The position numbers were made by a program, and so were the translations under genes. Below, piece after piece: positions 18,045 through 29,254 of a stretch of DNA of 64,000 nucleotides; position 1 is the first letter of the stretch; every line of letters starts with the position of its first letter. The stretch is from Leifsonia sp. PS1209 (GTDB lineage Bacteria > Actinomycetota > Actinomycetes > Actinomycetales > Microbacteriaceae): NCBI RefSeq assembly GCF_012317045.1, contig NZ_CP051154.1, forward strand, positions 992,001 to 1,056,000, given 5' to 3'. The notes under the pieces are model-generated. The model was not told the origin of the DNA and did no database searches. It was given only the letters and a program-made list of their open reading frames with translations.

Positions 18045-18097
18045 TTGTCACTGCTGCTCAACTGAGCACACACTGACATATGTGCAAAAGGTAGGGT
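18045..18097 (+). promoter_or_regulatory. Promoter/operator region of the nucleoside ABC transporter operon
   Basis: TTGTCA (18045-18050) is followed 4 nt later by the palindrome TGCTCA-AC-TGAGCA (18055-18068), which would sit between -35 and a weak -10 (CACACT, 18069-18074). A TAGGGT box at 18092-18097 is an alternative -10. The palindrome matches that upstream of the BMP gene. Confidence 0.6.
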
Positions 18098-18176
18098 GAA
18101 GACGCGCAACGAGGCCCATCCGCCGTTTCGCGCGTCATCGCTCCACCCGGGCGAGTAGAGAAGGAACCCCACCCGA

Positions 18177-19693
<1,517 letters not shown>

Positions 19694-19697
<4 letters not shown>

Positions 19698-20977
19698 GCC
19701 AGACCGCCCAGGCCCCCGAACCCACCAAGGGTCCGGAGCCGACGAAGGCCCCGGCCGTCGAGCCGCCGTCCCGCTGGCAGGTCGCTCTGCGCGACATCGC
19801 GGGTGGAAGCGTGGTCATCTCGATCCTCGCCGTCGTCATCGCCCTGGTGATCGGCGCCATCCTGATCGCGGTCACCGACCCGAACGTGCAGAAGGCGTCC
19901 GGCTACTTCTTCGCCCGCCCGGGCGACACCTTCGGGGCCATCTGGCACTCGGTGTCGAGCGCCTACGTCTCCCTGTTCCAGGGCTCGATCTACAACTTCC
20001 GCCGTCCGTCGTTCGCGGCGGGCATCCGGCCCCTGACCGAGACGCTCACCTTCGCCACGCCGCTGATCGCCGGTGGCCTCGGTGTCGCCCTCGCCTTCCG
20101 CGTTGGCATGTTCAACATCGGTGGCCGCGGCCAGATGCTGATCGCCGCGGGCGCAGCAGGCTGGGTCGGCTGGTCGTTCAACCTCCCTCCCGTGCTGCAC
20201 CTGGTGCTGGCCATCGCAGCCGGTATCGCCGGTGGAGCGATCTGGGGCGGCATCGCCGGTCTGCTCAAGGCGCGGACCGGTGCGCACGAGGTGATCGTCA
20301 CGATCATGCTCAACTACATCGCCTTCTACCTGCTGGCGTACTTCCTCCGCACACCCGGCCTCTTCCAGATGGCCGGATCGAGCAACCCGAAGTCGCCTCC
20401 GGTGAAGCCGAACGCCATCCTGCCCCCGCTGTTCGGCAACCAGTACAACCTCACCTGGGCTTTCGTCATCGTCATCGCGCTGACCGTCTTCGTGTGGTGG
20501 CTGCTCAACCGTTCGGCGATGGGCTTCCGGTTCAAGGCGGTCGGTGAGAACCCGAACGCCGCCCGCGTCGCCGGCATCGACGTCAAGAACGTCTACTTCG
20601 TCGCCATGCTGATCGCAGGTGGCCTCGTCGGCTTCGCCGGTGTGAACCAGGCGCTCGGCACCTTCCCGCAGGGCATCACCTCCGACCTGGATGCCGGCAT
20701 CGGCTTCGACGCGATCACCGTCGCGCTGCTCGGCCGCTCCCGGCCGTGGGGCACGTTCATCGCGGGACTGCTGTTCGGCGCTCTGAAGGCGGGAAGCTTC
20801 GCGATGCAGGCGGCCAACGACATCCCGATCGACATCGTGCTCGTCGTGCAGTCGCTCATCGTGCTGTTCATCGCGGCCCCGCCGCTCGTGCGGGCGATCT
20901 TCCGCCTGCCCACCCCGGGCGTCGCGTCCAAGAAGTCCCCCCTTCCCGTCGTCAGCAAGGAGGTGGCAGCGAAGTGA
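19694..20977 (+). CDS. Nucleoside ABC transporter permease 1
   Basis: First membrane subunit of the BMP-type importer, YufP/NupP-like. The 427-residue protein has a proline-rich cytoplasmic N terminus of about 35 residues and 8-10 hydrophobic helices. GGLGVALAFRVGMFNIGGRGQ is split here as the family motif: FNIGGRGQ is the conserved coupling-loop sequence. It overlaps the ATPase gene by 4 bp and permease 2 by 4 bp. Confidence 0.9.
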
Positions 20978-22296
20978 GCACCGTCACCGAGACCCAGCCA
21001 GGCATCCCGTCGAGTGACCAGATCGTCCTCGAGCGCACCCAGATCAAGAGCTGGAAGGCGCCGATCGCGCTCGGCGTCTTCGCCCTGCTCGCCATCGTGC
21101 TCTTCGTGTTCCTGCCCAGGCAGGGGGAGAGCAGCTTCCGGTTCGCCGACCCTGGCGACTTCTTCGCCATCCCGCTGCTGACCGTGCCGACGCAGGCGAC
21201 GAGCATCGTCTGCGCCATCCTGTGCGCGATCCTGGCCGTCGGCGCGTACTTCTACATCGCCTCCGGCCGCAAGGTGCCGATCTGGTACGCCATCGTGTTC
21301 GCGCTGGTGTTCATGTTCGGGTTCCTCACCTGGGCGGCCGCCGGCCACACCGTGCCGTTCACCGGCCTGCTGCTCGGCAGCGTGAGCCTCTCCGTGCCCC
21401 TGGTGTTCGGCGCGCTGGGCGGCGTCATCTCCGAGCGCGCCGGTGTCGTGAACGTGGCGATCGAGGGCCAGCTGCTCGCCGGGGCGTTCGTCTCCGCGTT
21501 CATCGCCTCCGTGGCGCAGCACGTCTGGCACCTGCCGGTCGTCGCAGCGCTCATCATCGGGATGCTGTCGGCGATGCTCGCCGGTGTGCTGGTGTCGTTC
21601 GTGCTCGCGGCCTTCGCGATCAAGTACCTGGTGGAGCAGGTGATCGTGGGTGTCGTGCTGAACGTGCTCGTCACCGGACTCACGAGCTTCCTCTTCTCCA
21701 CCGTGCTGTCCAACGACATCCCCGTTCTGAACAACCCTCCGCGGTTCGAGCGCCTCCCGATCCCGCTGCTCAGCGAGATCCCGGTGATCGGCCCCGTGCT
21801 GTTCAAGCAGACGATCATCGTCTACCTGATGTACATCGCGGTGTTCCTGGTCTGGTTCGGGCTGTTCAAGACCCGCTGGGGTCTGCGCGTCCGCGCCGTC
21901 GGCGAGCACCCGAAGGCGGCGGACACCGTCGGCATCAACGTCAACGGCACCCGGTTCTGGAACGTGTCGCTCGCGGGAGCCGTGGCCGGCCTCGGCGGGG
22001 CGTACTTCACGCTCGCGTCCGTCGGCGCGTTCGGCAAAGAGATGACGAACGGCGCGGGCTTCATCGCTCTCGCGGCCGTCATCTTCGGGCGCTGGGACCC
22101 CATCCGGGCCACCCTGGCCGCCCTGCTGTTCGGCTTCGCGTCGTACCTGCAGACCACGCTCGGGATCATCGGAGCTCCGGTGCCCAGCGAGTTCATGCTG
22201 ATGCTGCCGTACGTGGTGACGATCTTCGCGGTCGCCGGCCTCGTCGGCATCTCCCGCGCCCCAGCGGCCGACGGCAAGCCGTACATCAAATCATGA
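20974..22296 (+). CDS. Nucleoside ABC transporter permease 2
   Basis: Second membrane subunit, YufQ/NupQ-like, 440 residues with about nine hydrophobic helices. VVNVAIEGQLLAGAF is the family loop that corresponds to FNIGGRGQ in permease 1. The GTG at 20974 overlaps the permease 1 stop (GTGA) and has AAGGAGG 10 nt upstream. A longer frame to 20746 is only a shadow inside permease 1. The stop overlaps the cdd ATG. Confidence 0.9.
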   Translation: MSTVTETQPGIPSSDQIVLERTQIKSWKAPIALGVFALLAIVLFVFLPRQGESSFRFADPGDFFAIPLLTVPTQATSIVCAILCAILAVGAYFYIASGRKVPIWYAIVFALVFMFGFLTWAAAGHTVPFTGLLLGSVSLSVPLVFGALGGVISERAGVVNVAIEGQLLAGAFVSAFIASVAQHVWHLPVVAALIIGMLSAMLAGVLVSFVLAAFAIKYLVEQVIVGVVLNVLVTGLTSFLFSTVLSNDIPVLNNPPRFERLPIPLLSEIPVIGPVLFKQTIIVYLMYIAVFLVWFGLFKTRWGLRVRAVGEHPKAADTVGINVNGTRFWNVSLAGAVAGLGGAYFTLASVGAFGKEMTNGAGFIALAAVIFGRWDPIRATLAALLFGFASYLQTTLGIIGAPVPSEFMLMLPYVVTIFAVAGLVGISRAPAADGKPYIKS

Positions 22297-22715
22297 GTGC
22301 GGAAGACGCCGTCGACTGGGACGCGCTCCGTGCCGCGGCCAGAGAGGCGATGACGCACGCGTACATCCCGTACTCGAAGTTCGCGGTCGGCGCTGCTGCA
22401 CTGGTCGACGACGGCCGGATCGTGTCCGGCTGCAACGTCGAGAACGCCAGCTACGGCGTGACCCTGTGCGCAGAGTGCGGACTCGTCTCCGCGCTGCACA
22501 TGTCCGGCGGAGGCCACCTGGTGGCGTTCACCTGCGTGGACGGCGACGGGAACGTGCTGATGCCGTGCGGGCGCTGCCGCCAGCTGCTCTACGAGCACTC
22601 GGCGGAGGGCATGGTGCTCGAGACCGTCTCCGGTTTCCGCACCATCGACGAGGTGCTGCCGGATGCGTTCGGCCCCCGCCAGCTGACCGAGTACGCCGCA
22701 GCGCACAACCACTGA
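22293..22715 (+). CDS. cdd: Cytidine deaminase
   Basis: Deaminates cytidine and deoxycytidine to uridine and deoxyuridine. The 140-residue tetrameric-type enzyme has CNVENASYG, the zinc/catalytic CAE (Cys59, Glu61) and PCGRCRQ (Cys92, Cys95). The ATG overlaps the permease stop codon, so import and deamination are translated together. deoA follows after 10 bp. Confidence 0.95.
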   Translation: MSAEDAVDWDALRAAAREAMTHAYIPYSKFAVGAAALVDDGRIVSGCNVENASYGVTLCAECGLVSALHMSGGGHLVAFTCVDGDGNVLMPCGRCRQLLYEHSAEGMVLETVSGFRTIDEVLPDAFGPRQLTEYAAAHNH

Positions 22716-22725
22716 GAGAGCACAC

Positions 22726-24036
<1,311 letters not shown>

Positions 24037-24056
24037 ACCGGCCACCATCGCTGAGA

Positions 24057-24062
24057 TAGATT
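24057..24062 (+). promoter_or_regulatory. -10 box of leaderless add
   Basis: TAGATT, 7 nt before the ATG at 24070; no -35 of quality is visible. It implies an internal promoter for add within the salvage cluster. Confidence 0.45.
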
Positions 24063-24069
24063 GAAGGAC

Positions 24070-25191
24070 ATGAGTAAAGAAGCAGACGGCGGGTACAGGC
24101 TCAGCGACGGCACGAGCATCCGGGAGTTGCCGAAGGTGTCGTTGCACGACCACCTCGACGGCGGGCTGCGCCCGTCGACCGTGATCGAGCTTGGTGCAGA
24201 GATCGGCCTCGAGCTGCCGACCTCCGACGCGGGCGACCTGGCGAGCTGGTTCGGCGAGAAGTCGAACTCCGGTTCCCTCGTCGAGTACCTCAAGACCTTC
24301 GACCTCACCACCGCCGTCATGCAGACGAAGGAGGGGCTCAGTCGCGTCGCGCGCGAGTTCGTCCAGGATCTCGGTGAGGACGGCGTCGTCTACGGGGAGG
24401 TCCGCTGGGCGCCCGAGCAGCACCTCGGCCGCGGCCTCAGCCTCGACGAGACCGTCGAAGCCGTGCAGGACGGCATCGAGCAGGGCATCGACGACGTCCG
24501 CTCGACCGGCAAGCGCATCCGGGTCGGCCAGCTGGTCACTGCGATGCGTCACGCCGACCGCGGGCTGGAGATCGCCGAGCTGGCCGTCCGCCACCGCGAC
24601 AACGGCGTCGTCGGCTTCGACATCGCCGGTGCGGAGGCCGGGTTCCTTCCCGCGCGTCACCGCGACGCGTTCGACTACCTCGCCGCCCAGTTCTTCCCGA
24701 CCACCGTGCACGCCGGAGAGGCCGACGGGTTGGAGAGCATCAAGAGCGCTCTGATCGACGGCCGCGCCCTGCGCCTCGGACACGGCGTGCGCATCGCGGA
24801 GGACATCACCATCGAGCGCCAGGACGACGAGAACACCTACGTCACCCTCGGATCGCTCGCCCAGTGGGTGAAGGACCGCGAGATCGCGCTGGAGACCAGC
24901 CCGACCTCCAACCTGCAGACCGGCGCCATCGCCGCGTGGGGCGACGACATCCTCGACCACCCGTTCGACCTGCTCTACCAGCTCGGCTTCCGGGTGACGG
25001 TGAACACCGACAACCGCCTGATGAGCGGCACGTCGCTGACCCGCGAGCTGAGCATCCTGGCCGACGCGTTCGCCTACGACCGCACCGACCTCGAAGTGTT
25101 CCAGCTGAACGCCGCAGGCTCCGCCTTCCTGCCCCTGGAGGAACGCGAAGAGCTCGCCGACATCATCACAGCGGGTTTCGAGGGTTCGTAA
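24070..25191 (+). CDS. add: Adenosine deaminase
   Basis: Zn-dependent deamination of adenosine and deoxyadenosine to inosine forms. The 373-residue product has HDHLDGGLRP (two metal His), HAGEADG (His and catalytic Glu region), GHGVRIAED, SPTSNLQTG and NTDNRLMSGTSL (metal Asp). ATG at 24070 is chosen over an in-frame TTG 9 bp earlier because TAGATT sits at leaderless distance. The purine phosphorylase further downstream would take the inosine produced. Confidence 0.94.
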   Translation: MSKEADGGYRLSDGTSIRELPKVSLHDHLDGGLRPSTVIELGAEIGLELPTSDAGDLASWFGEKSNSGSLVEYLKTFDLTTAVMQTKEGLSRVAREFVQDLGEDGVVYGEVRWAPEQHLGRGLSLDETVEAVQDGIEQGIDDVRSTGKRIRVGQLVTAMRHADRGLEIAELAVRHRDNGVVGFDIAGAEAGFLPARHRDAFDYLAAQFFPTTVHAGEADGLESIKSALIDGRALRLGHGVRIAEDITIERQDDENTYVTLGSLAQWVKDREIALETSPTSNLQTGAIAAWGDDILDHPFDLLYQLGFRVTVNTDNRLMSGTSLTRELSILADAFAYDRTDLEVFQLNAAGSAFLPLEEREELADIITAGFEGS

Positions 25192-25203
25192 CCCGCGGGA
25201 AGC

Positions 25204-25209
25204 TACGCT
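25204..25209 (+). promoter_or_regulatory. -10 box of the leaderless PTS IIA gene
   Basis: TACGCT, 6 nt before the ATG at 25216. A small GGGTT-CGT-AACCC hairpin lies just upstream at the end of add. Confidence 0.45.
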
Positions 25210-25215
25210 TGAGCC

Positions 25216-25674
25216 ATGCCACTGCCACCGTTGCCCGATTCCGCCATCACCATCGGAGCTCACGCCTCCGACTGGCGTGAGGCGGTCGAGCTGGCAGGGG
25301 CGGCTCTCGCCGCTTCCGGTGCGACGCAGGAGAGCTACGCGGAGCGGATGATCCAGGTCATCGATGAGTTCGGCGCATACATCGTGATCGCGCCGGGGCT
25401 CGCTCTCGCGCACGCCCGTCCTGGGCCGGATGTGCTGGCGGACGGCCTCTCGGTCGTCACCCTGGCCGACCCGGTCGTCTTCGGGCACCCCCACAACGAC
25501 CCGGTCTCTGTGGTCATCGGCCTCGCCGTGTCGTCGCCGGAGGCGCACGTGACGAGCGTGGCCCAGCTGGCCAACGTGTTCAACGATCCGGAGTCGATCC
25601 CCGCCCTCGCGGCGGCTCAGGATGCCGCGGACGTGCAGCGCATCATGGCCGCGAGCGAGCAGGGCGCCGCCTGA
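25216..25674 (+). CDS. PTS EIIA component, ascorbate/mannitol (EIIA-2) type
   Basis: Phosphocarrier domain of a sugar phosphotransferase system: accepts phosphate from HPr on a His and passes it to EIIB. The 152-residue product shows the EIIA-2 active site LALAHARPG (His66) and the flanking FGHPHNDPV pattern typical of UlaC/SgaA proteins. EIIB follows with overlapping stop and start. No EIIC permease gene is next to the pair, which is unusual; partners may be elsewhere or the pair may be regulatory. Confidence 0.82.
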   Translation: MPLPPLPDSAITIGAHASDWREAVELAGAALAASGATQESYAERMIQVIDEFGAYIVIAPGLALAHARPGPDVLADGLSVVTLADPVVFGHPHNDPVSVVIGLAVSSPEAHVTSVAQLANVFNDPESIPALAAAQDAADVQRIMAASEQGAA

Positions 25675-25946
25675 TGAAGATCGTCGCCATCTGCGGGGCG
25701 GGCATCGGCACGTCCGGCATCCTCAAGGTCAACGCGGAGCGCGTGCTGAAGCGGCTCGACATCGACGCGGACGTGACCGCGTCCGACATCGCCGGGCTCG
25801 CGAGCGCCGCGTCGAACGCGCAGGTCATCCTGACCTCGCCGGAGCTGGTCGACAAGATCGGCCAGACCAACGCGGACATCGTGGTGGTCGACAACTACTT
25901 CGACCTGGACGAGCTCGAACAGAAGCTCGACGAAGCGCTCGGCTGA
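25674..25946 (+). CDS. PTS EIIB component, ascorbate (UlaB/SgaB) type
   Basis: Takes phosphate from EIIA on Cys7 (AICGAGIGTS) and would pass it to a sugar bound to EIIC. The 90-residue length and P-loop match lactose/ascorbate-type EIIB. The start overlaps the EIIA stop by one base. The next genes are the ArsR-like regulator and the exporter, so the expected EIIC is missing here. Confidence 0.85.
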   Translation: MKIVAICGAGIGTSGILKVNAERVLKRLDIDADVTASDIAGLASAASNAQVILTSPELVDKIGQTNADIVVVDNYFDLDELEQKLDEALG

Positions 25947-25967
25947 GCTGCGTCTCTGTCGAGGCGG

Positions 25968-26279
25968 TCAGGCGTCCGCGGCGACCAGCGCGTCCACCAG
26001 CCCGGGGAACCGCGCGTCGAGCTCGGCCCTGCGCAGCTGGATGGCGTGGGTGCGCCCGTCGACGATCGTCAGGGTGACGCCCGCCTCGCGCAGCGCCTTG
26101 AAGTGGTGGGACAGCGTGGACTTCTGCACGTCGAAGCCCCATTCGGTCGCGGCCTTGGCGTGCGGTTGCCCGTCGGCGAGCACGCGCACGATCTGCAACC
26201 GGATGGGGTCGGCGACGGCGCGCAGCACGTCGACGAGTTCGACATCCTCGATGGCGGGAGCCGGGTAATCCGCCGACAT
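25968..26279 (-). CDS. ArsR-type winged-helix transcriptional regulator
   Basis: Small DNA-binding repressor, 103 residues. The fold is given by LRAVADPIRLQIVRVL (first helices), KSTLSHHFKALREAGV (recognition helix) and a wing DGRTHAIQL. No Cys metal-binding site (CVC type) is present, so the ligand is not a thiol-bound metal. ATG at 26279 is preferred to a TTG at 26309 because GAAGGG lies 7 nt upstream. It is divergent from the MFS exporter and probably controls it. Confidence 0.8.
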   Translation of the reverse strand: MSADYPAPAIEDVELVDVLRAVADPIRLQIVRVLADGQPHAKAATEWGFDVQKSTLSHHFKALREAGVTLTIVDGRTHAIQLRRAELDARFPGLVDALVAADA

Positions 26280-26302
26280 GAGACCGCCCTTCGAAAAATA
26301 GT

Positions 26303-26360
26303 TTGACAATCATCGAACGATAGTCGTATCTTGACCGTATGACGTTCGTCGAACAATCAT
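26303..26360. promoter_or_regulatory. MFS exporter promoter with repressor-site candidates
   Basis: TTGACA (26303-26308) and TATCTT (26327-26332) are 18 bp apart, with the ATG 6 nt after the -10 box. ATCG-AA-CGAT (26312-26321) lies between them. GTTCG-T-CGAAC (26344-26354) lies in the first codons. ACAATCAT occurs at 26306-26313 and again at 26353-26360. All are candidates for the divergent ArsR-type protein. Confidence 0.6.
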
Positions 26361-27640
26361 ATCGCAGATCCACTCCCGCGCTGCTGATCCTCGCGCTCGC
26401 GCTGTTCGTGGTCGCGACCAACGCCTTCGTGATCGCGGGCCTCCTGCCGCAGATCGCCGACACCCTCGGGGCGACGCCCACCCAGGTGAGCTACTCGATC
26501 ACTTCCTACTCGCTCGTGGTCGCCATCGCGTCCCCCGCGGTGTCGATCCTGCTTCCGCGCGTCCCGCGCACCATCCTGATGGCCGGCGGCCTTGCGTTCT
26601 TCGCGGTCGGAGCCGCCATCGCGGCGGCAGCGCCGGACCTCGCCGTCTTCATCACGGGACGGACGCTCTCCGGGCTGGGAGGGGCCGCCCTCGTGCCCAC
26701 CGCCACGGCGGCCGCCACCACCTTGGTCAGCCCGCAGCATCGCGGACGGGCGCTCGCGATCGTCGGGGCGGGCTTCACCCTGGCGACAGCGGTCGGCTCG
26801 CCGCTCGGCACCGCCCTCGGCGGGCTGGCCGGCTGGCGGCTGCCGCTCTGGTGCCTGGTGGGGCTGGGGGTGCTGCTCTCCATCGCGATCCCGTTCGTCG
26901 TCCGCGGGGTGCCGCTGCCCCCTCCGGTGTCTCTGCGACGCCGGATGGCGCCGCTCGGCGACCGCCGCATCCTGGCGCCGCTCGGCACGACGCTGCTGAT
27001 GGTGGCCGGGTTCAACATCGTCTACATCTTCTCGGCGGCCGTCACCCATGCATCCACGGGCGGCTCCGGCGCCCTCCTGGCCGTGCTCCTGCTCGCGTAC
27101 GGCGCCGCGGGCGTGCTCGGCAACGTGGTGGCCGGGCCGCTCACCGACCGCTTCGGCAGCCGGGTGGTCGCTGCCGTCGCGCTGGCCGGTCAGTCGGTCG
27201 CTCTGATCGTGCTGACGTTCGTCGAGGCCTCGTTCGCCGCATCCATCGTCGTGTTCGCGTTCTGGGGGATCGCCGCGTTCGCCATCGCGATCCCGGTGCA
27301 GCACAGGCTCGTGCACGTCGACCCGGCGTCCGCGGCGCTCACCCTGTCCTGGTACTCGACCGCGATGTATTTCGGGATCGCCATCGCACCCCTGATCGGA
27401 ACGGCGGCGCTGAGCGCCGGTGGGCCGGTCGCCGTGCCCGTCGCGGGCGCCGTGGTCACCGTGCTCGCCCTCGGACTCTTCCTGGTCGGCTACGCCGGGC
27501 GGACGAGCGGCGCCGGTGCAGGCGCCGCTCGTCCGGAGACGGCGTCAGAGGGCCGTGAGCTCCCGCATCCCGTCGGCGAGGGCGGCGACGCGGGCGGTCG
27601 CGGTCGCGCGGCGCTCGGCGACGGTGCCGTCGGACGATGA
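26339..27640 (+). CDS. MFS drug/metabolite exporter (DHA1 type)
   Basis: Twelve-helix proton-coupled exporter of unknown substrate. The 433-residue protein starts leaderless and shows MFS motifs such as GRTLSGLGGAALVP (motif C region) and GPLTDRFGSR (loop 8-9 copy of motif A). The helices end near residue 385; the last 48 residues are charged, and 96 bp of this tail overlap the 3' end of the converging phosphomutase gene. The tail may be read-through after loss of an earlier stop. The ArsR-like gene is divergent. Confidence 0.82.
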   Translation: MTFVEQSYRRSTPALLILALALFVVATNAFVIAGLLPQIADTLGATPTQVSYSITSYSLVVAIASPAVSILLPRVPRTILMAGGLAFFAVGAAIAAAAPDLAVFITGRTLSGLGGAALVPTATAAATTLVSPQHRGRALAIVGAGFTLATAVGSPLGTALGGLAGWRLPLWCLVGLGVLLSIAIPFVVRGVPLPPPVSLRRRMAPLGDRRILAPLGTTLLMVAGFNIVYIFSAAVTHASTGGSGALLAVLLLAYGAAGVLGNVVAGPLTDRFGSRVVAAVALAGQSVALIVLTFVEASFAASIVVFAFWGIAAFAIAIPVQHRLVHVDPASAALTLSWYSTAMYFGIAIAPLIGTAALSAGGPVAVPVAGAVVTVLALGLFLVGYAGRTSGAGAGAARPETASEGRELPHPVGEGGDAGGRGRAALGDGAVGR

Positions 27641-29254
27641 CGCGTCGATGTAGATCTTGAGCTTCGGCTCCGTGCCGGACGGCCGCACCATCACGCGCGA
27701 GCCGTCCGCCAGCAGGATGCGCAGCACGTCGCTCGGCGGGAGGTCGCCGAAACCGTCGATCAGGTCGTCGATCTGCTGCACCGTCACGTCGCCGATGGCG
27801 GACGGAGGGGTGGCGCGCAGCGCCGCCATGATGCGGCCGATCTGCGACAGGTCGGTGACCCTGATCGAGATCTGGTCGGAGGCGAAGTAGCCGAACGTCT
27901 CGGCGAACTCGTCCAGGTGGTCCGCGATGGTCTTCCCGTCGGCGGCGAGACTGTTGGCCAGGTCGAGGAACGCGGTCGCGGCGGAGATGCCGTCTTTGTC
28001 GCGCACGGTCTCCGGGTTCACCAGATAGCCGAGCGCCTCCTCGTAGCCGTAGACCAGGCCGGTGGCGCGGGAGACCCACTTGAAGCCCGTGAGGGTGTTG
28101 GCGAAGTCGAGGTGATACTTCTCCGCGACGGCGGCGAGTGCCGGCGACGACACGATGGAGCAGGCCAGCGTGCCGAAGGCGGCCTGGTCCGGTCCTTCTG
28201 CGGCCTCCGCCAGCCGGGCGGCGCGCCAGCCGAGGATCGCGCCGACCTCGTTGCCGCTGAGGCGGCGGTAGCCCGCGTCGCTCGATGCGTCGGGGATCGC
28301 CACGGCGAGGCGGTCGGCGTCCGGGTCGTTCGCGATCACCAGGTCGGCACCGGATGCGCGGGCGGCCTCGAACGAGAGGTCCATCGCGCCCGGCTCCTCC
28401 GGGTTCGGGAAGGCGACGGTCGGGAACGCCGGGTCCGGGTCGATCTGCGCGGTCACCACGGTCGGCTCCGCGAACCCTGCCGCGGCGAACACGTCGCGGG
28501 CCGTGCGCCAGCCGACGCCGTGCATCGCGGTGTATGCGAAGGAGACCGCATCCCGGGCAGCAGTAGTGGAGGCGACGGAGGCGGTGGCGTCGATGTACGC
28601 GCGCTCGATGTCGTCGGCTCCCACCTCGTAGGCGTCGGAACGCGGCAGGTCGAGCACGCTGCCGGCGGCGACCTCCAGGATGCGCGACTCGATCTCCGCA
28701 TCCACGGGGGAGACGATCTGCGAGCCGTGGTTCTCGCCGCCCAGGTAGACCTTGTATCCGTTGTCGTTCGGCGGGTTGTGGCTGGCCGTGACCATGACGC
28801 CGGCACTCATGTCGAGGTGGCGCACCGCGAACGCGAGCACGGGCGTCGGCAGCAGCCGGGGGAGCAGCACGGCGCGCACGCCTGCTCCCGCCATCAGCTC
28901 CGCGGTGTCGCGGGCGAAGACGTCGGAGTTCTTACGCCCGTCGTAGCCGATCACGACGGAGGGGGTCTGCCCGTCCGCGTGGTCGAGCAGGTAGCGGGCG
29001 AAACCGGCGGCGGCCTGTGCGACCAGCACCCTGTTCATCCGGTTGGGCCCCGCTGCGATCTCGCCGCGCAGCCCGGCCGTGCCGAAGGCGAGCCTCGCGT
29101 CGAAGCGCGAGTGCAGATCGGCGACGGCGTCGGCCGACCCGGCCTGCGCGGCGACGATGAGGTCGTTCAGTTCGTCGCGGGTCTCCGCATCCGGGTCTTG
29201 CGCGACCCAGGCCTGCGCCCGCTCGATCAGGTCGTCCGTCTGCACCTCGCTCAC
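27545..29254 (-). CDS. Phosphomannomutase/phosphoglucomutase family (phosphopentomutase-like PGM2 type)
   Basis: Alpha-D-phosphohexomutase. The 569-residue length and N-terminal LAFGTAGLRG match the long PGM2 group, which includes enzymes acting on (deoxy)ribose 1-phosphates. TASHNPPNDNGYK holds the phospho-serine (Ser158), NDPDADRLAV binds Mg, and RPSGTEPKLKIY binds substrate phosphate. It directly follows the purine phosphorylase with a 4-bp overlap, so conversion of ribose 1-phosphate to ribose 5-phosphate is a reasonable inference; hexose phosphate activity is the alternative. Confidence 0.85.
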   Translation of the reverse strand: MSEVQTDDLIERAQAWVAQDPDAETRDELNDLIVAAQAGSADAVADLHSRFDARLAFGTAGLRGEIAAGPNRMNRVLVAQAAAGFARYLLDHADGQTPSVVIGYDGRKNSDVFARDTAELMAGAGVRAVLLPRLLPTPVLAFAVRHLDMSAGVMVTASHNPPNDNGYKVYLGGENHGSQIVSPVDAEIESRILEVAAGSVLDLPRSDAYEVGADDIERAYIDATASVASTTAARDAVSFAYTAMHGVGWRTARDVFAAAGFAEPTVVTAQIDPDPAFPTVAFPNPEEPGAMDLSFEAARASGADLVIANDPDADRLAVAIPDASSDAGYRRLSGNEVGAILGWRAARLAEAAEGPDQAAFGTLACSIVSSPALAAVAEKYHLDFANTLTGFKWVSRATGLVYGYEEALGYLVNPETVRDKDGISAATAFLDLANSLAADGKTIADHLDEFAETFGYFASDQISIRVTDLSQIGRIMAALRATPPSAIGDVTVQQIDDLIDGFGDLPPSDVLRILLADGSRVMVRPSGTEPKLKIYIDASSSDGTVAERRATATARVAALADGMRELTAL

